DNA from: Chroococcidiopsis sp. TS-821
GTDB taxonomy: Bacteria; Cyanobacteriota; Cyanobacteriia; Cyanobacteriales; Chroococcidiopsidaceae
DNA length: 64,000 bases
Direction: 5' to 3'
Assembly (NCBI RefSeq): GCF_002939305.1
Contig: NZ_MVDI01000004.1
Coordinates: 222,444-286,443, forward strand
Shown: piece by piece, positions 1 through 9,531 of the stretch
Numbering within the stretch: the first letter of the stretch is position 1
Layout: each line of letters begins with the position of its first letter
Translations under genes and position numbers: made by a program
Notes under the pieces: generated by a model
Told to the model about the DNA's origin: nothing
Databases searched by the model: none
Seen by the model: the letters and a program-made list of their open reading frames with translations, nothing else

Positions 1-835
1 CAGCTGCAATAATTTCCCCACTCGGTAAAATCGGAAAAATAATTGACTCTCCAGGCTGCGAGAACATCGTAATGAGTCGCTGTACCAACTTAACGTCTAC
101 TGCTGCTAGCTGCAAGATGAGAACCGCACTCGCTTTATCAAGTAACCAATCATGCTGCCATTCGCCATCGGTTAAGCCTAGGGCTAGGGGAATTGAGGGA
201 GGTAATCGTTTGATAAATTGCGGCGATCGCGTATCTCCATGAAACAATAAGTGTTTTCTTGCTAGTAAATACCAATGTGACGGTCTAGCAGCATCGCTGG
301 GCTTTTTAGCCTCTAGCGGTACCGGCGGTATCACCGAGATCGCTTCTGGTTGGACGACAATTTCTGCCGTTTCTGCTGGAGGAACGGAATTTATCTGCGG
401 ATGATTGCGACGCTCAAGTGCCTTGCGGATGTCTTTGTGCGTAACTTTTTGACCTGTTTGCGCGGCTTCAATGAACTGCTCTTTGATATCTTGAGGTGTA
501 GAAGGTGAAGCTAGTAAGTAAAGCGCCGATGTGGCAATATTAAAGTGTGCAAATTTTGCACGTTCATTAAAAGTTTCATAAACGTTGATAAAGTTGTAAG
601 CTGTACGACGACTCCACCCAAATTCAGCTTTTAGCCAAGCATCAAATTGCCCGTGCTTGAGGCGCGCGCGAACTTCAGATAATTTTTGACCAATTTCCCA
701 TATGTCCTGAGCTGTTCTTTGCAGCTTTTCTTTGAGTGCTTGCGTGTGTTGCTGGATTAGGAGACGATTTTCTGGATTTAACTGCGTGTAATCAAATGCA
801 GCTTGCAAACGCTGCCTTTCTGGTAGGTCATTCAT
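1..835 (-). CDS. DUF3102 domain protein, 3' end outside window
   Basis: The reading frame opens at an ATG whose complement is at 833-835 and stays open to the left edge, so the C-terminus is missing. The first ~90 residues are helical and contain WEIGQKLSEVRARL and a WLKAEFGWSRRTAYNFINVY segment, the pattern of DUF3102 proteins, which look like helix-turn-helix DNA binders and are common in cyanobacteria. A proline- and glutamate-rich linker follows, then a second folded part with W, L and F residues. The role is unknown; a nucleoid or plasmid-type regulator is an inference. It is transcribed away from the polysaccharide locus and is unlikely to be part of it. Confidence 0.75.
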   Translation of the reverse strand, partial: MNDLPERQRLQAAFDYTQLNPENRLLIQQHTQALKEKLQRTAQDIWEIGQKLSEVRARLKHGQFDAWLKAEFGWSRRTAYNFINVYETFNERAKFAHFNIATSALYLLASPSTPQDIKEQFIEAAQTGQKVTHKDIRKALERRNHPQINSVPPAETAEIVVQPEAISVIPPVPLEAKKPSDAARPSHWYLLARKHLLFHGDTRSPQFIKRLPPSIPLALGLTDGEWQHDWLLDKASAVLILQLAAVDVKLVQRLITMFSQPGESIIFPILPSGEIIAA

Positions 836-2029
836 ACTTAACCTTTTGTCACTTTTTGGCAGTAGTGTTGGCATTCACAATCAATCTGTTACTCCTCATC
901 CAACAAACTATTAGTAATCTTTACTTAACTAGTTATGTTGGTTACTTTTTTATTGCCCTTGAAATTTTGCACAGAAAAATCAAGCATCTACCCTTACCTC
1001 CTAGGAAATAGTAGCTATTACTACCGAGGTAGCTAAGCTATATTCTATACTTTCCATAAGGATATCTTAGTAGCGATCGCTAAAACTTCGATCTACCTTG
1101 CGAATGAAAGTTTTTTTATTTGTTCGAATTCTTTTAGCACATTCATTGCTACTTAATCATAGAGTCTTTTATTTTATTTTGCAAGAGTAATTTTTGGGTT
1201 ACTAAACGTTGTGGTTTATGTATATTAGCTATATGTTGTTGTTTAAAAGCTTTGTCGGACGAGCGATAGGATTGAATCACAACTTATAGTTTGCAGATTG
1301 ATTTAAAATATACAATGAAGTAAAAGCAGTATCAAGACTCTTCCTTGAATGCACTGGAAAGTATGGATGAATAAGACGCGTTTTGCATTACTAAGTATTT
1401 TTTTAGTATCTCTCTTGTTCCTCTTCTGCAATACTGCTTACTTTTAAGACAAACCTTACAACGTACAGCAACAGCAAAAGGCTGATTCCGACAATAACTA
1501 AAACGGCATAAAACAACATAATGCAAGAAGAATAGCAACCAACAGAGCCAACTGCCTGCAATCTACTCTATTTTGAAGCAAAACAACAGGAGATATTGTG
1601 AGAATTTTCTTACTCAAGGTATCGACCCAATTTTTTATGCAATCCGACTTGCACCTGACTTTTGCACAACTTTGTTCTGATCTCTACTGCTAGCCAAATT
1701 GAAGCAAAACCTATAAAGTGACTAGTGAGGCGAACTAAACACACTACTAAAACGTTTTTATTATATAGAGCTTATGCTGCTTGACGAACCAAAGCTATGA
1801 ACAAGTAAAGTATAAAAAGATATAACCTGGCTTAGTGATTGCAACTATTTCAACTTTAATTTTGGATAACGAATAAGATATTTTTAGACGCAAGAGAGTA
1901 CCTAGCTCATACTGAAATGCAGTAAGCATGCGAAGCGGAGTCTAGCGTCGTGTACTCGCGCTCAAGTCTGCTTCTCTAGTCTAGGGTCAGATATTACCCT
2001 AATTTGCAAATAGCTTTTAATACAAGAAT
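836..2029. other. Intergenic region upstream of the polysaccharide locus
   Basis: About 1.2 kb, AT-rich, with only short open frames that have no recognisable protein and no good ribosome site. It holds one HIP1 octamer near 1072 and an imperfect inverted repeat near 1932-1974. It presumably contains the divergent promoters of the DUF3102 gene and of the exopolysaccharide operon, but no convincing promoter box was identified. Confidence 0.5.
1932..1974. repeat. Imperfect inverted repeat upstream of priming transferase
   Basis: The arms GAAGCGGAGTCTAGCG (1932-1947) and CGCTCAAGTCTGCTTC (1959-1974) match at 12 of 16 positions when one is reverse-complemented, with an 11-base loop. It looks like a decayed palindromic repeat of the kind scattered in cyanobacterial intergenic DNA. 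It lies about 55 bases before the first gene of the polysaccharide locus. Confidence 0.4.
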
Positions 2030-2914
2030 ATGCTTAGGTATAAGAATATAGATGTTTCCCAGCCTCAGCAAAAGCGATTTAACTCACTACATTATCAGCA
2101 ATTAACAGTAGAGCAGTTTCAGCAATTTTCTTTACCAAAGTCAGAGGTTAAGCAGTATATTGTAGAATCACTAGCTGGTTCTACAGTGGATGCAGTATGT
2201 CTTAACCCGAAAATAGGTGAAGCGCAACTAGAGTTATGGGCAGATGCAGCTCAGCAAGCGCGGAAACTTGTATTTCTACGTATTCCAACGATGGAAGTGC
2301 TTTGCAAATACTGTGCTTCTTTCTCATGGCAGTGCAAGCGTCTAGCTGACTTTGGTGTTGCAGCGCTTTTGTTAGTGCTATTGAGTCCTTTGTTGTTGAT
2401 TTTAATGTTGCTCGTACGACTATACTCCCCTGGTCCAATTTTTTTCCAACAGTGGCGTGTTGGGCGCAACGGTCGGCTATTCCGCATATTCAAATTCCGG
2501 ACGATGGTTGCAAATGCTGAAGCACAGCATCACATAGTTATGAAGAATCAGCAGGGATTACACAAGCTAAAGCACGATCCGCGAGTAACGCCAATTGGAC
2601 GCTGGATGCGCAAATTAAGTTTGGATGAGTTACCGCAACTTGTTAATGTGCTGCGTGGGGAAATGAGTATAGTAGGACCGCGACCATGGGCATTGTACGA
2701 TGCACTGCGACTCAGCCCTGAAGGACAAAAACGATTGAATGCGTTACCAGGAATTACAGGTGAGTGGCAAGTCCGCGCGCGATCGCGTCTTTTAGACTTA
2801 GATAGTGTCAACGAGATCGATCTTGAGTACTTGCGCAACTGGAGTCTCTATCGAGATTTAAAGATTCTTTTACTGACTATTCCCAGAGTTCTATTTGGCA
2901 TTGGTGCTTGTTAA
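2030..2914 (+). CDS. Polyprenyl-phosphate sugar-phosphate transferase (priming enzyme)
   Basis: This enzyme should transfer the first sugar phosphate from a nucleotide sugar to undecaprenyl phosphate at the cytoplasmic membrane and so start each repeat unit. The C-terminal ~195 residues form a bacterial sugar transferase domain (WcaJ/RfbP type). A hydrophobic hairpin lies at about 107-130, followed by SPGPIFFQQWRVGRNG, KFRTM (about 155-159), the DELPQ segment near 200 and SIVGPRP near 213-219. The first ~100 residues are a short cytoplasmic part without the five transmembrane helices of WbaP, so this is a short PglC/WcaJ-core form. It is the first gene of the locus and is followed 52 bases later by the Wzc-like gene. 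Confidence 0.9.
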   Translation: MLRYKNIDVSQPQQKRFNSLHYQQLTVEQFQQFSLPKSEVKQYIVESLAGSTVDAVCLNPKIGEAQLELWADAAQQARKLVFLRIPTMEVLCKYCASFSWQCKRLADFGVAALLLVLLSPLLLILMLLVRLYSPGPIFFQQWRVGRNGRLFRIFKFRTMVANAEAQHHIVMKNQQGLHKLKHDPRVTPIGRWMRKLSLDELPQLVNVLRGEMSIVGPRPWALYDALRLSPEGQKRLNALPGITGEWQVRARSRLLDLDSVNEIDLEYLRNWSLYRDLKILLLTIPRVLFGIGAC

Positions 2915-2966
2915 TCTGCATCTCCTCTAACCATTACGGTGCTCTATCTTCCAATTGTTGGTGTTT

Positions 2967-5150
2967 ATGGAAGTAACAGAAAATTTTGACTTGCAAAAGT
3001 GTTGGTTAATGCTTAAACGCCGATGGCTACCCGCAGTTGCGGCGTTTAGTGCTGTAGTAGGTACAACGTATATATATACATCTGCAAAAGTACCAGTTTA
3101 TAGCGCTCAAGGACAGTTACTCTTTAAACAAGATCGTAGTTCGTCACTAATCGGCTTACAATCGGTAGCGCAGGCAAATCCTCCCAATCAAAGCGATACA
3201 TCGCTAGCAACCGAAGCAAAAGTCATTCGCGCGGTGCCAATTTTGCAGCAAACTTTAGAGCAGCTCAAGGAGAGTCAAGGAGTATCATTAAGTTTGGAGA
3301 ATCTGCAACAAGGGTTAGATGTCACGGCAGTTGAAGGTACAGATATTTTACAAGTCGTCTATAAAAGTGAGAACCCTGAACAGGCAGCGTTTGTTGTCAA
3401 TCAATTAATGAACATTTATGTGAACCAAAATTTATTGAACAACCGCGCTGCAGCAATCTCAGCTGGCAATTTTATTACAGCTCAGTTACCAAAAGTTAAA
3501 GCTAACGTCCATCGTGCTGACTTGGCTGTACGCAGATTCAAGGAAAAAAACCAAATTACCGATCTTGCTCAAACTCAACAAACACTGGCAACGAATATTG
3601 AACGTACTGGCGCGCAAATTGATGCTGTTGAAGCACAACTTGTAGATTTAGATTCTCGCATTCAAAGCCTGCAACGTCAATTGAGAATGAATCCTCAACA
3701 GGCAATGAAGTTAGCAACTCTCAGCCAATCTTCAGCAGTCCAAGGAACATTAACAGAACTACAAGCTGTTCAACGCCAAATAGCCGACGCGCGATCGCGT
3801 TTCCAAGATAATCATCCGGCTGTTGATTCACTGCAAGATAAAGAAGCCAGACTGCAGCAATTATTAGAAACTCAAATAAATCAAATTTTGCAAGGTCAAG
3901 CAGTTAATAGTAACCAGCAAATACAATTAGGACAACTTCAGCAAGACCTAATTACTAACTTAATCGCAGCAGAAGTAGAACGCCAAGGGCTAGCGTCACA
4001 AAAACTCACCCTAGTTCAGCAGCAAGAAGCTTACGCACGAAAAGCAACTAACTTACCTGCTTTAGAACAGCAGCAACGCGATCTAGAACGCGAGTTATCG
4101 GCTGCTCAATCTACTTATGAATCATTATTAAAAAGCCTGCAAGAAATTAAAGTTATTGAGAATAGGACGGTAGGTAATGTCCGGATAATTGAATATGCCC
4201 AAGTACCTACACAACCAATCAATGCTAGTAACACATCAGCGATGGCGGCTGGAAGTTTAGCTGGAATTCTTATAGCTGGAGCTGTTGTTTATCTTCTAGA
4301 ACTCACTGATAAAAGAATTAAAACTGTCAAGGAAGCCCGCGAACTGTTTGAATATAAGCTGCTGGGTACAATTCCACTATTTAGTAATGAGACGCACTTC
4401 CAAGAACAAGAATGGCAAGTCCCTGCAATGAATGAACCACGCTCATTTATCGGGGAAAGCTATCGAATGCTCTTAGCAAATCTCAAATTTCCTGCATCGT
4501 CAGAGCGTCCCTTTAAGGTTATTTTAGTAACAAGTTCAGTACCGCAAGAAGGTAAATCGACAACATGTGCGAATTTAGCCGCCGTGATGGCTCATTTAAA
4601 CTATAAAGTTCTCATTATCGATGCTGATTTTCACCATCCTTCTCAACACAAAATTTGGCAAGTTAGTAACGAAGCTGGCTTAGTAAATATTATAAATAAA
4701 CAAACAAGTTTCACTCATAAAATTGTTTGCTCAATTACTAATAACCTAGATATTCTTACTACTGGTTTCTCTGAAACTGAACCGAACGTGTTACTGAACT
4801 ACAGAGATATGGCAGCGCTACTTGAGCAATGCCCGAAACAGTATGATTATTTAATCGTAGACACTCCTCCTTTGAGTGTTTCTGCTGATGCATCACTTCT
4901 GAATAAGATTGCTGATGGAGTTATTTTGGTGACTCGTCCAGGAATTGCCGATCTTGAGAGTTCTAAATCTGCCAAAGAGTATCTCGATCAATCTCATCAA
5001 AATATTTTAGGTATTGTCATTAATGGTGTAATGTCAGAAAACGAAGCACAAGCTTATAGTCGTTACCGACAAGGGAATTATCCACAAAAAAATACTGCTG
5101 ATAACAAAAGAAGTTGGAGAGATAAAATAAGATTTTTTAGGAATATTTAA
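2967..5150 (+). CDS. Wzc-type polysaccharide copolymerase with BY-kinase domain
   Basis: This is an inner-membrane protein that controls chain length and export through a periplasmic coiled coil and a cytoplasmic tyrosine autokinase. An N-terminal Wzz domain with a membrane helix at about 25-45 is followed by long Gln-rich coiled coil and a second membrane helix (AGSLAGILIAGAVVYLL). The kinase has Walker A PQEGKST, Walker A' IIDADFHHPS and Walker B LIVDTPP, at about residues 527, 550 and 630 from this start. The C-terminal tail has only three tyrosines, a sparse cluster. The ATG at 2967 (MEVTENFDL) is preferred; an upstream in-frame start at 2955 would add four residues. The partner outer-membrane channel Wza is not in this window. 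Confidence 0.9.
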   Translation: MEVTENFDLQKCWLMLKRRWLPAVAAFSAVVGTTYIYTSAKVPVYSAQGQLLFKQDRSSSLIGLQSVAQANPPNQSDTSLATEAKVIRAVPILQQTLEQLKESQGVSLSLENLQQGLDVTAVEGTDILQVVYKSENPEQAAFVVNQLMNIYVNQNLLNNRAAAISAGNFITAQLPKVKANVHRADLAVRRFKEKNQITDLAQTQQTLATNIERTGAQIDAVEAQLVDLDSRIQSLQRQLRMNPQQAMKLATLSQSSAVQGTLTELQAVQRQIADARSRFQDNHPAVDSLQDKEARLQQLLETQINQILQGQAVNSNQQIQLGQLQQDLITNLIAAEVERQGLASQKLTLVQQQEAYARKATNLPALEQQQRDLERELSAAQSTYESLLKSLQEIKVIENRTVGNVRIIEYAQVPTQPINASNTSAMAAGSLAGILIAGAVVYLLELTDKRIKTVKEARELFEYKLLGTIPLFSNETHFQEQEWQVPAMNEPRSFIGESYRMLLANLKFPASSERPFKVILVTSSVPQEGKSTTCANLAAVMAHLNYKVLIIDADFHHPSQHKIWQVSNEAGLVNIINKQTSFTHKIVCSITNNLDILTTGFSETEPNVLLNYRDMAALLEQCPKQYDYLIVDTPPLSVSADASLLNKIADGVILVTRPGIADLESSKSAKEYLDQSHQNILGIVINGVMSENEAQAYSRYRQGNYPQKNTADNKRSWRDKIRFFRNI

Positions 5151-5181
5151 ACTTGATTTTTATTGTTTAGAAAAAGCTACG

Positions 5182-6015
5182 ATGAAACAATACAAGCGTG
5201 CAGAACTTGTCATCGAGGCAGGTAAAGCTGAAGGGCAATACTGGAAAGATCTGTGGCAGTATCGAGAGCTATTTTATTTTTTAGCATGGCGCGATATTTT
5301 AGTTCGCTATAAACAAACCTTGATTGGCATTTCTTGGGCTATCATTCGACCATTCCTGACAATGGTTGTGTTCACAGTAATCTTTGGAAATATTGCTAAA
5401 TTGCCTTCTGAAGGTGCTCCATACCCAATTTTAGTTTTCGCTGCCATGCTGCCTTGGCAGTTTTTTGCTAATGCCCTTGCTGAGTGTAGCAATAGTTTGG
5501 TAAGTAATTCAAATTTAATTTCTAAGGTATACTTTCCTCGCTTAATAGTACCTACAAGCGCTGTTATTGTTAGTTTTGTAGATTTTATGGTTTCGGGCAT
5601 TATTTTAATAGCATTAATGGCTTGGTACGACTTTGTTCCAGATTGGAGAATTATCACTTTACCCTTTTTTATCTTAGTAGCATTTGCAGCAGCAATGGGA
5701 GGAGGACTGTGGTTTTCGGCTTTGAATGTAAAGTATCGAGATTTTCGATATATCGTGCCATTTATTGTCCAATTTGGTTTGTATATTTCTCCTGTTGGCT
5801 TTAGTAGTAATGTAGTTCCAGAAAAATGGCGATTGCTTTACTCATTAAATCCGATGGTAGGAGTTATTGACGGCTTTCGTTGGGCAATTCTAGGAGGTGA
5901 AGCACATCACTACCTTCCAGGATTTTTCCTGTCTATAGGGTTAGTATTTTTACTACTAATTAGTGGAATTTGGTACTTTCGTAAAACTGAACGTACCTTT
6001 GCAGACGTTATCTAA
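5182..6015 (+). CDS. wzm: Polysaccharide ABC exporter, membrane subunit (Wzm type)
   Basis: This 277-residue integral membrane protein belongs to the ABC-2 permease family and should form, with the next gene product, a pump that moves a lipid-linked glycan across the inner membrane. The amphipathic N-terminus (YRELFYFLAWRDILVRYKQT) and the LGGEAHHYLPGF region before the last helix are typical of Wzm/KpsM permeases. About six hydrophobic segments are visible. The gene starts 31 bases after the Wzc-like gene and ends 21 bases before the ATPase gene, so all three are probably co-transcribed. Confidence 0.92.
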   Translation: MKQYKRAELVIEAGKAEGQYWKDLWQYRELFYFLAWRDILVRYKQTLIGISWAIIRPFLTMVVFTVIFGNIAKLPSEGAPYPILVFAAMLPWQFFANALAECSNSLVSNSNLISKVYFPRLIVPTSAVIVSFVDFMVSGIILIALMAWYDFVPDWRIITLPFFILVAFAAAMGGGLWFSALNVKYRDFRYIVPFIVQFGLYISPVGFSSNVVPEKWRLLYSLNPMVGVIDGFRWAILGGEAHHYLPGFFLSIGLVFLLLISGIWYFRKTERTFADVI

Positions 6016-6036
6016 AGTTAACGAAGGAAACCGCAA

Positions 6037-7341
6037 GTGTCAGAAGTAGTCATTAAAGCTGAGCATTTAGGAAAAAAGTACAGTATTGGACACAATCGAC
6101 ATAAGGGCAATACAACGCTACGCGATACAATTATTCATCAAATAAAAGCTTTACAGAATAAGCTATTCAACCAAAAGCAAGTAAATCTAAGACGCGATAG
6201 TTTTTGGGCAATTCAAGATGTGTCCTTTGAGGTCAAACAAGGCGATCGCGTTGGTATTATAGGTCGCAATGGCGCTGGTAAGTCAACGCTACTCAAAGTT
6301 CTTAGCCGCATTACAGAACCGACGACAGGTAGGTTGGCAATCAAAGGACGAGTTGCCAGTTTATTAGAAGTAGGTACGGGATTTCATCCTGAATTGACTG
6401 GACGAGAAAATATTTATCTCAACGGTGCAATTTTAGGAATGAGTAAGGCAGAAATTAAACGGAAGTTTGATGAAATTGTTGATTTTGCTGAAGTAGAAAA
6501 GTTTTTAGAAACCCCTGTAAAGCACTACTCATCTGGAATGTATGTGCGACTAGCTTTTGCTGTAGCAGCCCATCTAGAACCAGAAATTTTGATTGTCGAT
6601 GAAGTCCTAGCTGTAGGAGACATCCGCTTTCAAAATAAGTGTATCGGCAAGATGGAAGATGTTAGCAGAGAAGGACGTACTATTTTATTCGTTAGCCATA
6701 ACATGAGCACGGTTAGCCATCTGTGCAATCGTGGCATTGTTTTAGAAGCAGGAAGAGTAGCTGCAGATACAACAGCAGAAAAAGCAATTGCACTCTATCT
6801 GGAAAAATCATACAAGCTTGCTCAAGAAGTTCCAATCGCGCAAAGAAGCGATCGCAGCGGTTCTGGAAAAGTAAGAGTCGCAAATTTTCACGTTTTAAAC
6901 GAAAGTGGCGAACTTGAGAATTCTTTAAAATCTGGCAACGATTACTATTTTGTTATCAGTTACGTTAATAATACTGAATCTCATCTGAGTAATGTTGTTG
7001 TTAGCCTCGATTTTTTTGATGAAAAAGGTGTAAGGGTTCTTTTATTGCGCAGTAACTTTACGAATAGCTTGCTGACACTCAATCCAGGCAAAGGACAAAT
7101 TATTTGTAAATTAGATAATTTACCTCTAGCTAGTAGTATCTATCGCACTTCAATATATTTATCTCATGCTGATAATGAAATACTTGATTGGATTGAGGAC
7201 GCAGCTATCGTAACAGTTGATGGCGGAGACTTTTTCGGAACTGGCAATCCAGGTTTACCGAGTTTTTGCAAAATTCTCGTCAAAGCTCAATGGGAGACCA
7301 ATTTAGCTCTTAGCTTAGCTAATAACTTCACAATTGGATAA
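6037..7341 (+). CDS. wzt: Polysaccharide ABC exporter, ATPase with glycan-binding tail (Wzt type)
   Basis: This is the ATP-hydrolysing subunit of the exporter. The GTG start at 6037 is supported by a GAAGGAAA ribosome site 7-14 bases upstream. Walker A GRNGAGKS is at residues 76-83, the signature [13 protein letters not shown] near 166-178 and Walker [13 protein letters not shown] ends near residue 192. About 140 further residues after 285 make a beta-rich domain of the Wzt C-terminal type, which in E. coli O8/O9a binds the finished, capped glycan before export. Such a tail implies that the exported chain carries a specific non-reducing end. Confidence 0.93.
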   Translation: MSEVVIKAEHLGKKYSIGHNRHKGNTTLRDTIIHQIKALQNKLFNQKQVNLRRDSFWAIQDVSFEVKQGDRVGIIGRNGAGKSTLLKVLSRITEPTTGRLAIKGRVASLLEVGTGFHPELTGRENIYLNGAILGMSKAEIKRKFDEIVDFAEVEKFLETPVKHYSSGMYVRLAFAVAAHLEPEILIVDEVLAVGDIRFQNKCIGKMEDVSREGRTILFVSHNMSTVSHLCNRGIVLEAGRVAADTTAEKAIALYLEKSYKLAQEVPIAQRSDRSGSGKVRVANFHVLNESGELENSLKSGNDYYFVISYVNNTESHLSNVVVSLDFFDEKGVRVLLLRSNFTNSLLTLNPGKGQIICKLDNLPLASSIYRTSIYLSHADNEILDWIEDAAIVTVDGGDFFGTGNPGLPSFCKILVKAQWETNLALSLANNFTIG

Positions 7342-7434
7342 AGCCGAATAATTCAATTTGTTTTTACTATCTTGAGTATATTTTTGATTTAATCATTGTT
7401 TAAAAAATTTACTATAAATTACTTCTAATGAACA

Positions 7435-8475
7435 ATGAACGCGACTTATCCTTATCGAACAACTATTCAACCAGTACCAGAAGGAACAACACGTCCTTTA
7501 TGGTCAGTGATGATTCCCACATACAACTGTGCTAGGTATTTACGAACAACCCTCGAAAGCGTTTTATCGCAAGATCCTGGTGCAGATCTCATGCAAATTG
7601 AGGTTGTAGATGATTGCTCAACAAAAGACGATCCCGCAGCAGTTGTTGAAGAAATCGGTCAAGGTCGTGTTAGTTTTTATCGTCAACCACAAAATGGCGG
7701 TCATACAAAGAACTTTGCAACTTGTTTGCAGCGATCGCGCGGTCAATTAATTCATTTGTTACACGGTGACGATTGCGTTCGCGATGGCTTTTACAGCAAG
7801 TTACAACAAGCTTTTACTCAGAATCCTCAAATAGGTGCTGCATTCTGTCGTCACATATTTATTGATGAGTGCGGACATTGGCAAAGTATATCACCTCTAG
7901 AGCAGCAGAAAAGCGGTATTCTCGACAATTGGTTAGAACGAATAGCAGTTAAACAAAGAATTCAAACCCCTTCTATTGTTGTCCGCCGTGATGTCTACGA
8001 GCAATTGGGAGCATTTGACTGTCGTCTGACGTGGACTGAAGACTGGGAAATGTGGGTAAGAATTGCAGCGAAATATCCAGTGTGGTACGAAGTTGAACCG
8101 CTAGCACTCTATCGCACGCACTCTACTTCCAACACCGCGCGTTACATCTGCACAGGTGAAGCATTAAGAGATGCACGTAGAGCAATTGAAATCTTTCAGC
8201 AATACCTACCCGAAGCAAAGGCGAGTAAGCTTGCAGCTCAAGCCAAAGAAAAATGGGCAATATATGCTTTAGATAACTGGACTTATCAAATTGTTGCCAC
8301 ACAAGATTTTAGTACTGTAAAGAGTCATGTTCGTGAAATATTCAAGTGCAGCCATTCTCCACAAGTATTTCAGCGCTTGGCAAAAACTTTTATTATGCTA
8401 GGACTTCGGTACTTTCAGCAAGCATACACCAAGGTAGTACCTCAGACAGGACAACAAGATACAGTAACAAGTTAA
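7435..8475 (+). CDS. Family 2 glycosyltransferase
   Basis: A GT-A fold inverting glycosyltransferase, probably acting on the cytoplasmic face on a lipid-linked glycan. The nucleotide-binding start WSVMIPTYNCARYL lies near residues 23-36, the metal-binding HGDD at 110-113 and a probable catalytic segment TWTEDWEMWVR near 200. It is 346 residues, a usual size. A decayed partial copy of the same family follows directly. The sugar donor and acceptor cannot be told from sequence. Confidence 0.9.
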   Translation: MNATYPYRTTIQPVPEGTTRPLWSVMIPTYNCARYLRTTLESVLSQDPGADLMQIEVVDDCSTKDDPAAVVEEIGQGRVSFYRQPQNGGHTKNFATCLQRSRGQLIHLLHGDDCVRDGFYSKLQQAFTQNPQIGAAFCRHIFIDECGHWQSISPLEQQKSGILDNWLERIAVKQRIQTPSIVVRRDVYEQLGAFDCRLTWTEDWEMWVRIAAKYPVWYEVEPLALYRTHSTSNTARYICTGEALRDARRAIEIFQQYLPEAKASKLAAQAKEKWAIYALDNWTYQIVATQDFSTVKSHVREIFKCSHSPQVFQRLAKTFIMLGLRYFQQAYTKVVPQTGQQDTVTS

Positions 8476-8479
8476 TGTG

Positions 8480-8669
8480 ATGAGTCAGCATTCAGAGCAA
8501 GTTAAACTTTCTCCTTTGGTCAGTCATGGTTCCCACCTACAACCGTGCTAACTATTTACGCGAAACCTTCGCTAACATGTTGGCGCCAAATCTTAGTCCA
8601 GAAGCTATGCAAATTGAGGTAGTAGACGATAGTGCTAATAAACTTGCAAAAACAGCATTAAAAAACTAG
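8480..8669 (+). pseudogene. Truncated, frameshifted GT2 glycosyltransferase relic
   Basis: An ATG at 8480 begins MSQHSEQVKLSP. A two-base loss relative to the gene before it (CCTTTATGG there, CCTTTGG here) throws the frame. The other frame then reads WSVMVPTYNRANYLRET and AMQIEVVDDSAN before a stop at 8667-8669. This parallels WSVMIPTYNCARYLRTT and LMQIEVVDDCST of the upstream gene. Only the N-terminal ~65 residues remain, without the DxD motif, so no enzyme can be made. Confidence 0.85.
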
Positions 8670-8688
8670 AAGTATAAGGATATAGCTT

Positions 8689-9456
8689 ATGTCTATGGGA
8701 GTCATTTACGTTGCTATTGGCAGTAAATATGTTACTGAAGCACTTAATTCAGCATCAAGCTTAAAGGACAAAGTACCCGGATTGGATGTTACCATCTTTT
8801 CAGATGAAAGCGTAAAAGCTCAGTGTATTGATAAATGCATAGTTATAGAAAGTTCTAAGAATGGATATCTAGATAAGATCGTGGGTATGTCTAAGTCACC
8901 ATACGAGTTTACCCTATATTTAGATTGTGATACATATATATGCGATGATTTTTCTGAATTATTTACACTACTTAAAAAATATGATATAGGCGCAGCCGAA
9001 GCAGAAATAAGAGCAGGAAGTAATCTACTTGGTGAAGTTTATAATTATCAGGAAATTAAAGACATCGATGGTCAATTTGTCTTTCCAATATACAATTCTG
9101 GTGTGATTTTATATAAAAAGTCTCCTCAAGTCGACCAATTCTTTGCTGATTGGTTAACTTTAGCTGAGAGGCAAATGCAGGAAAAAGGAGTCGCTTATGG
9201 CGATCAACCTGCCTTTCAAACAACCCTTCACAAAAGTAATCTTAGGGAAGTCATTCTAACTCCTGAATATAACTGTCGATTCATTTTTCCTGTGTGTGTT
9301 TCTGGAAGAGTTAAAATACTTCATGGAAGACATTTAGATATAAAAACGGTAGCTAAAGAAATAAATAGCAGAATTAGTACTAGGATTTTTCATCCAAGGT
9401 GGGGATTAATTCCAGACGAAAAGGTGCAGTTGATAACAAAGGTCTTGAGTAAGTAA
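8689..9456 (+). CDS. Putative nucleotide-sugar glycosyltransferase (GT8-like)
   Basis: A 255-residue protein with a GT-A-like layout. The N-terminus MGVIYVAIGSKYVTEAL is followed by FTLYLDCDTYICDDF, in which D79-C80-D81 is a good DxD metal site. FPIYNSGVILYKKS and YGDQPAF further on are typical of GT8/GT77-like enzymes and of the so-called nucleotide-diphospho-sugar transferase family. The start at 8689 has AAGGA 8 bases upstream. The gene looks AT-richer than its neighbours, has no HIP1 site and lies directly after a GT2 relic, which hints at replacement by an incoming gene. The exact family is uncertain. Confidence 0.7.
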   Translation: MSMGVIYVAIGSKYVTEALNSASSLKDKVPGLDVTIFSDESVKAQCIDKCIVIESSKNGYLDKIVGMSKSPYEFTLYLDCDTYICDDFSELFTLLKKYDIGAAEAEIRAGSNLLGEVYNYQEIKDIDGQFVFPIYNSGVILYKKSPQVDQFFADWLTLAERQMQEKGVAYGDQPAFQTTLHKSNLREVILTPEYNCRFIFPVCVSGRVKILHGRHLDIKTVAKEINSRISTRIFHPRWGLIPDEKVQLITKVLSK

Positions 9457-9531
9457 ATTATAAAATTTGTAAAGCTTGCTGTGTACAAAATCTAGAGGTC
9501 TCTTCTTAAAGGAAGATTCAGGAATTAAGTT

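Noticed and set aside
736..1011. 91-codon frame on the plus strand
   Set aside because: It runs antisense through the 5' part of the DUF3102 gene and has no family resemblance or ribosome site.
1332..1538. 68-codon frame on the minus strand in the first gap
   Set aside because: Cys-rich, chance-like composition with no ribosome site or conserved motif.
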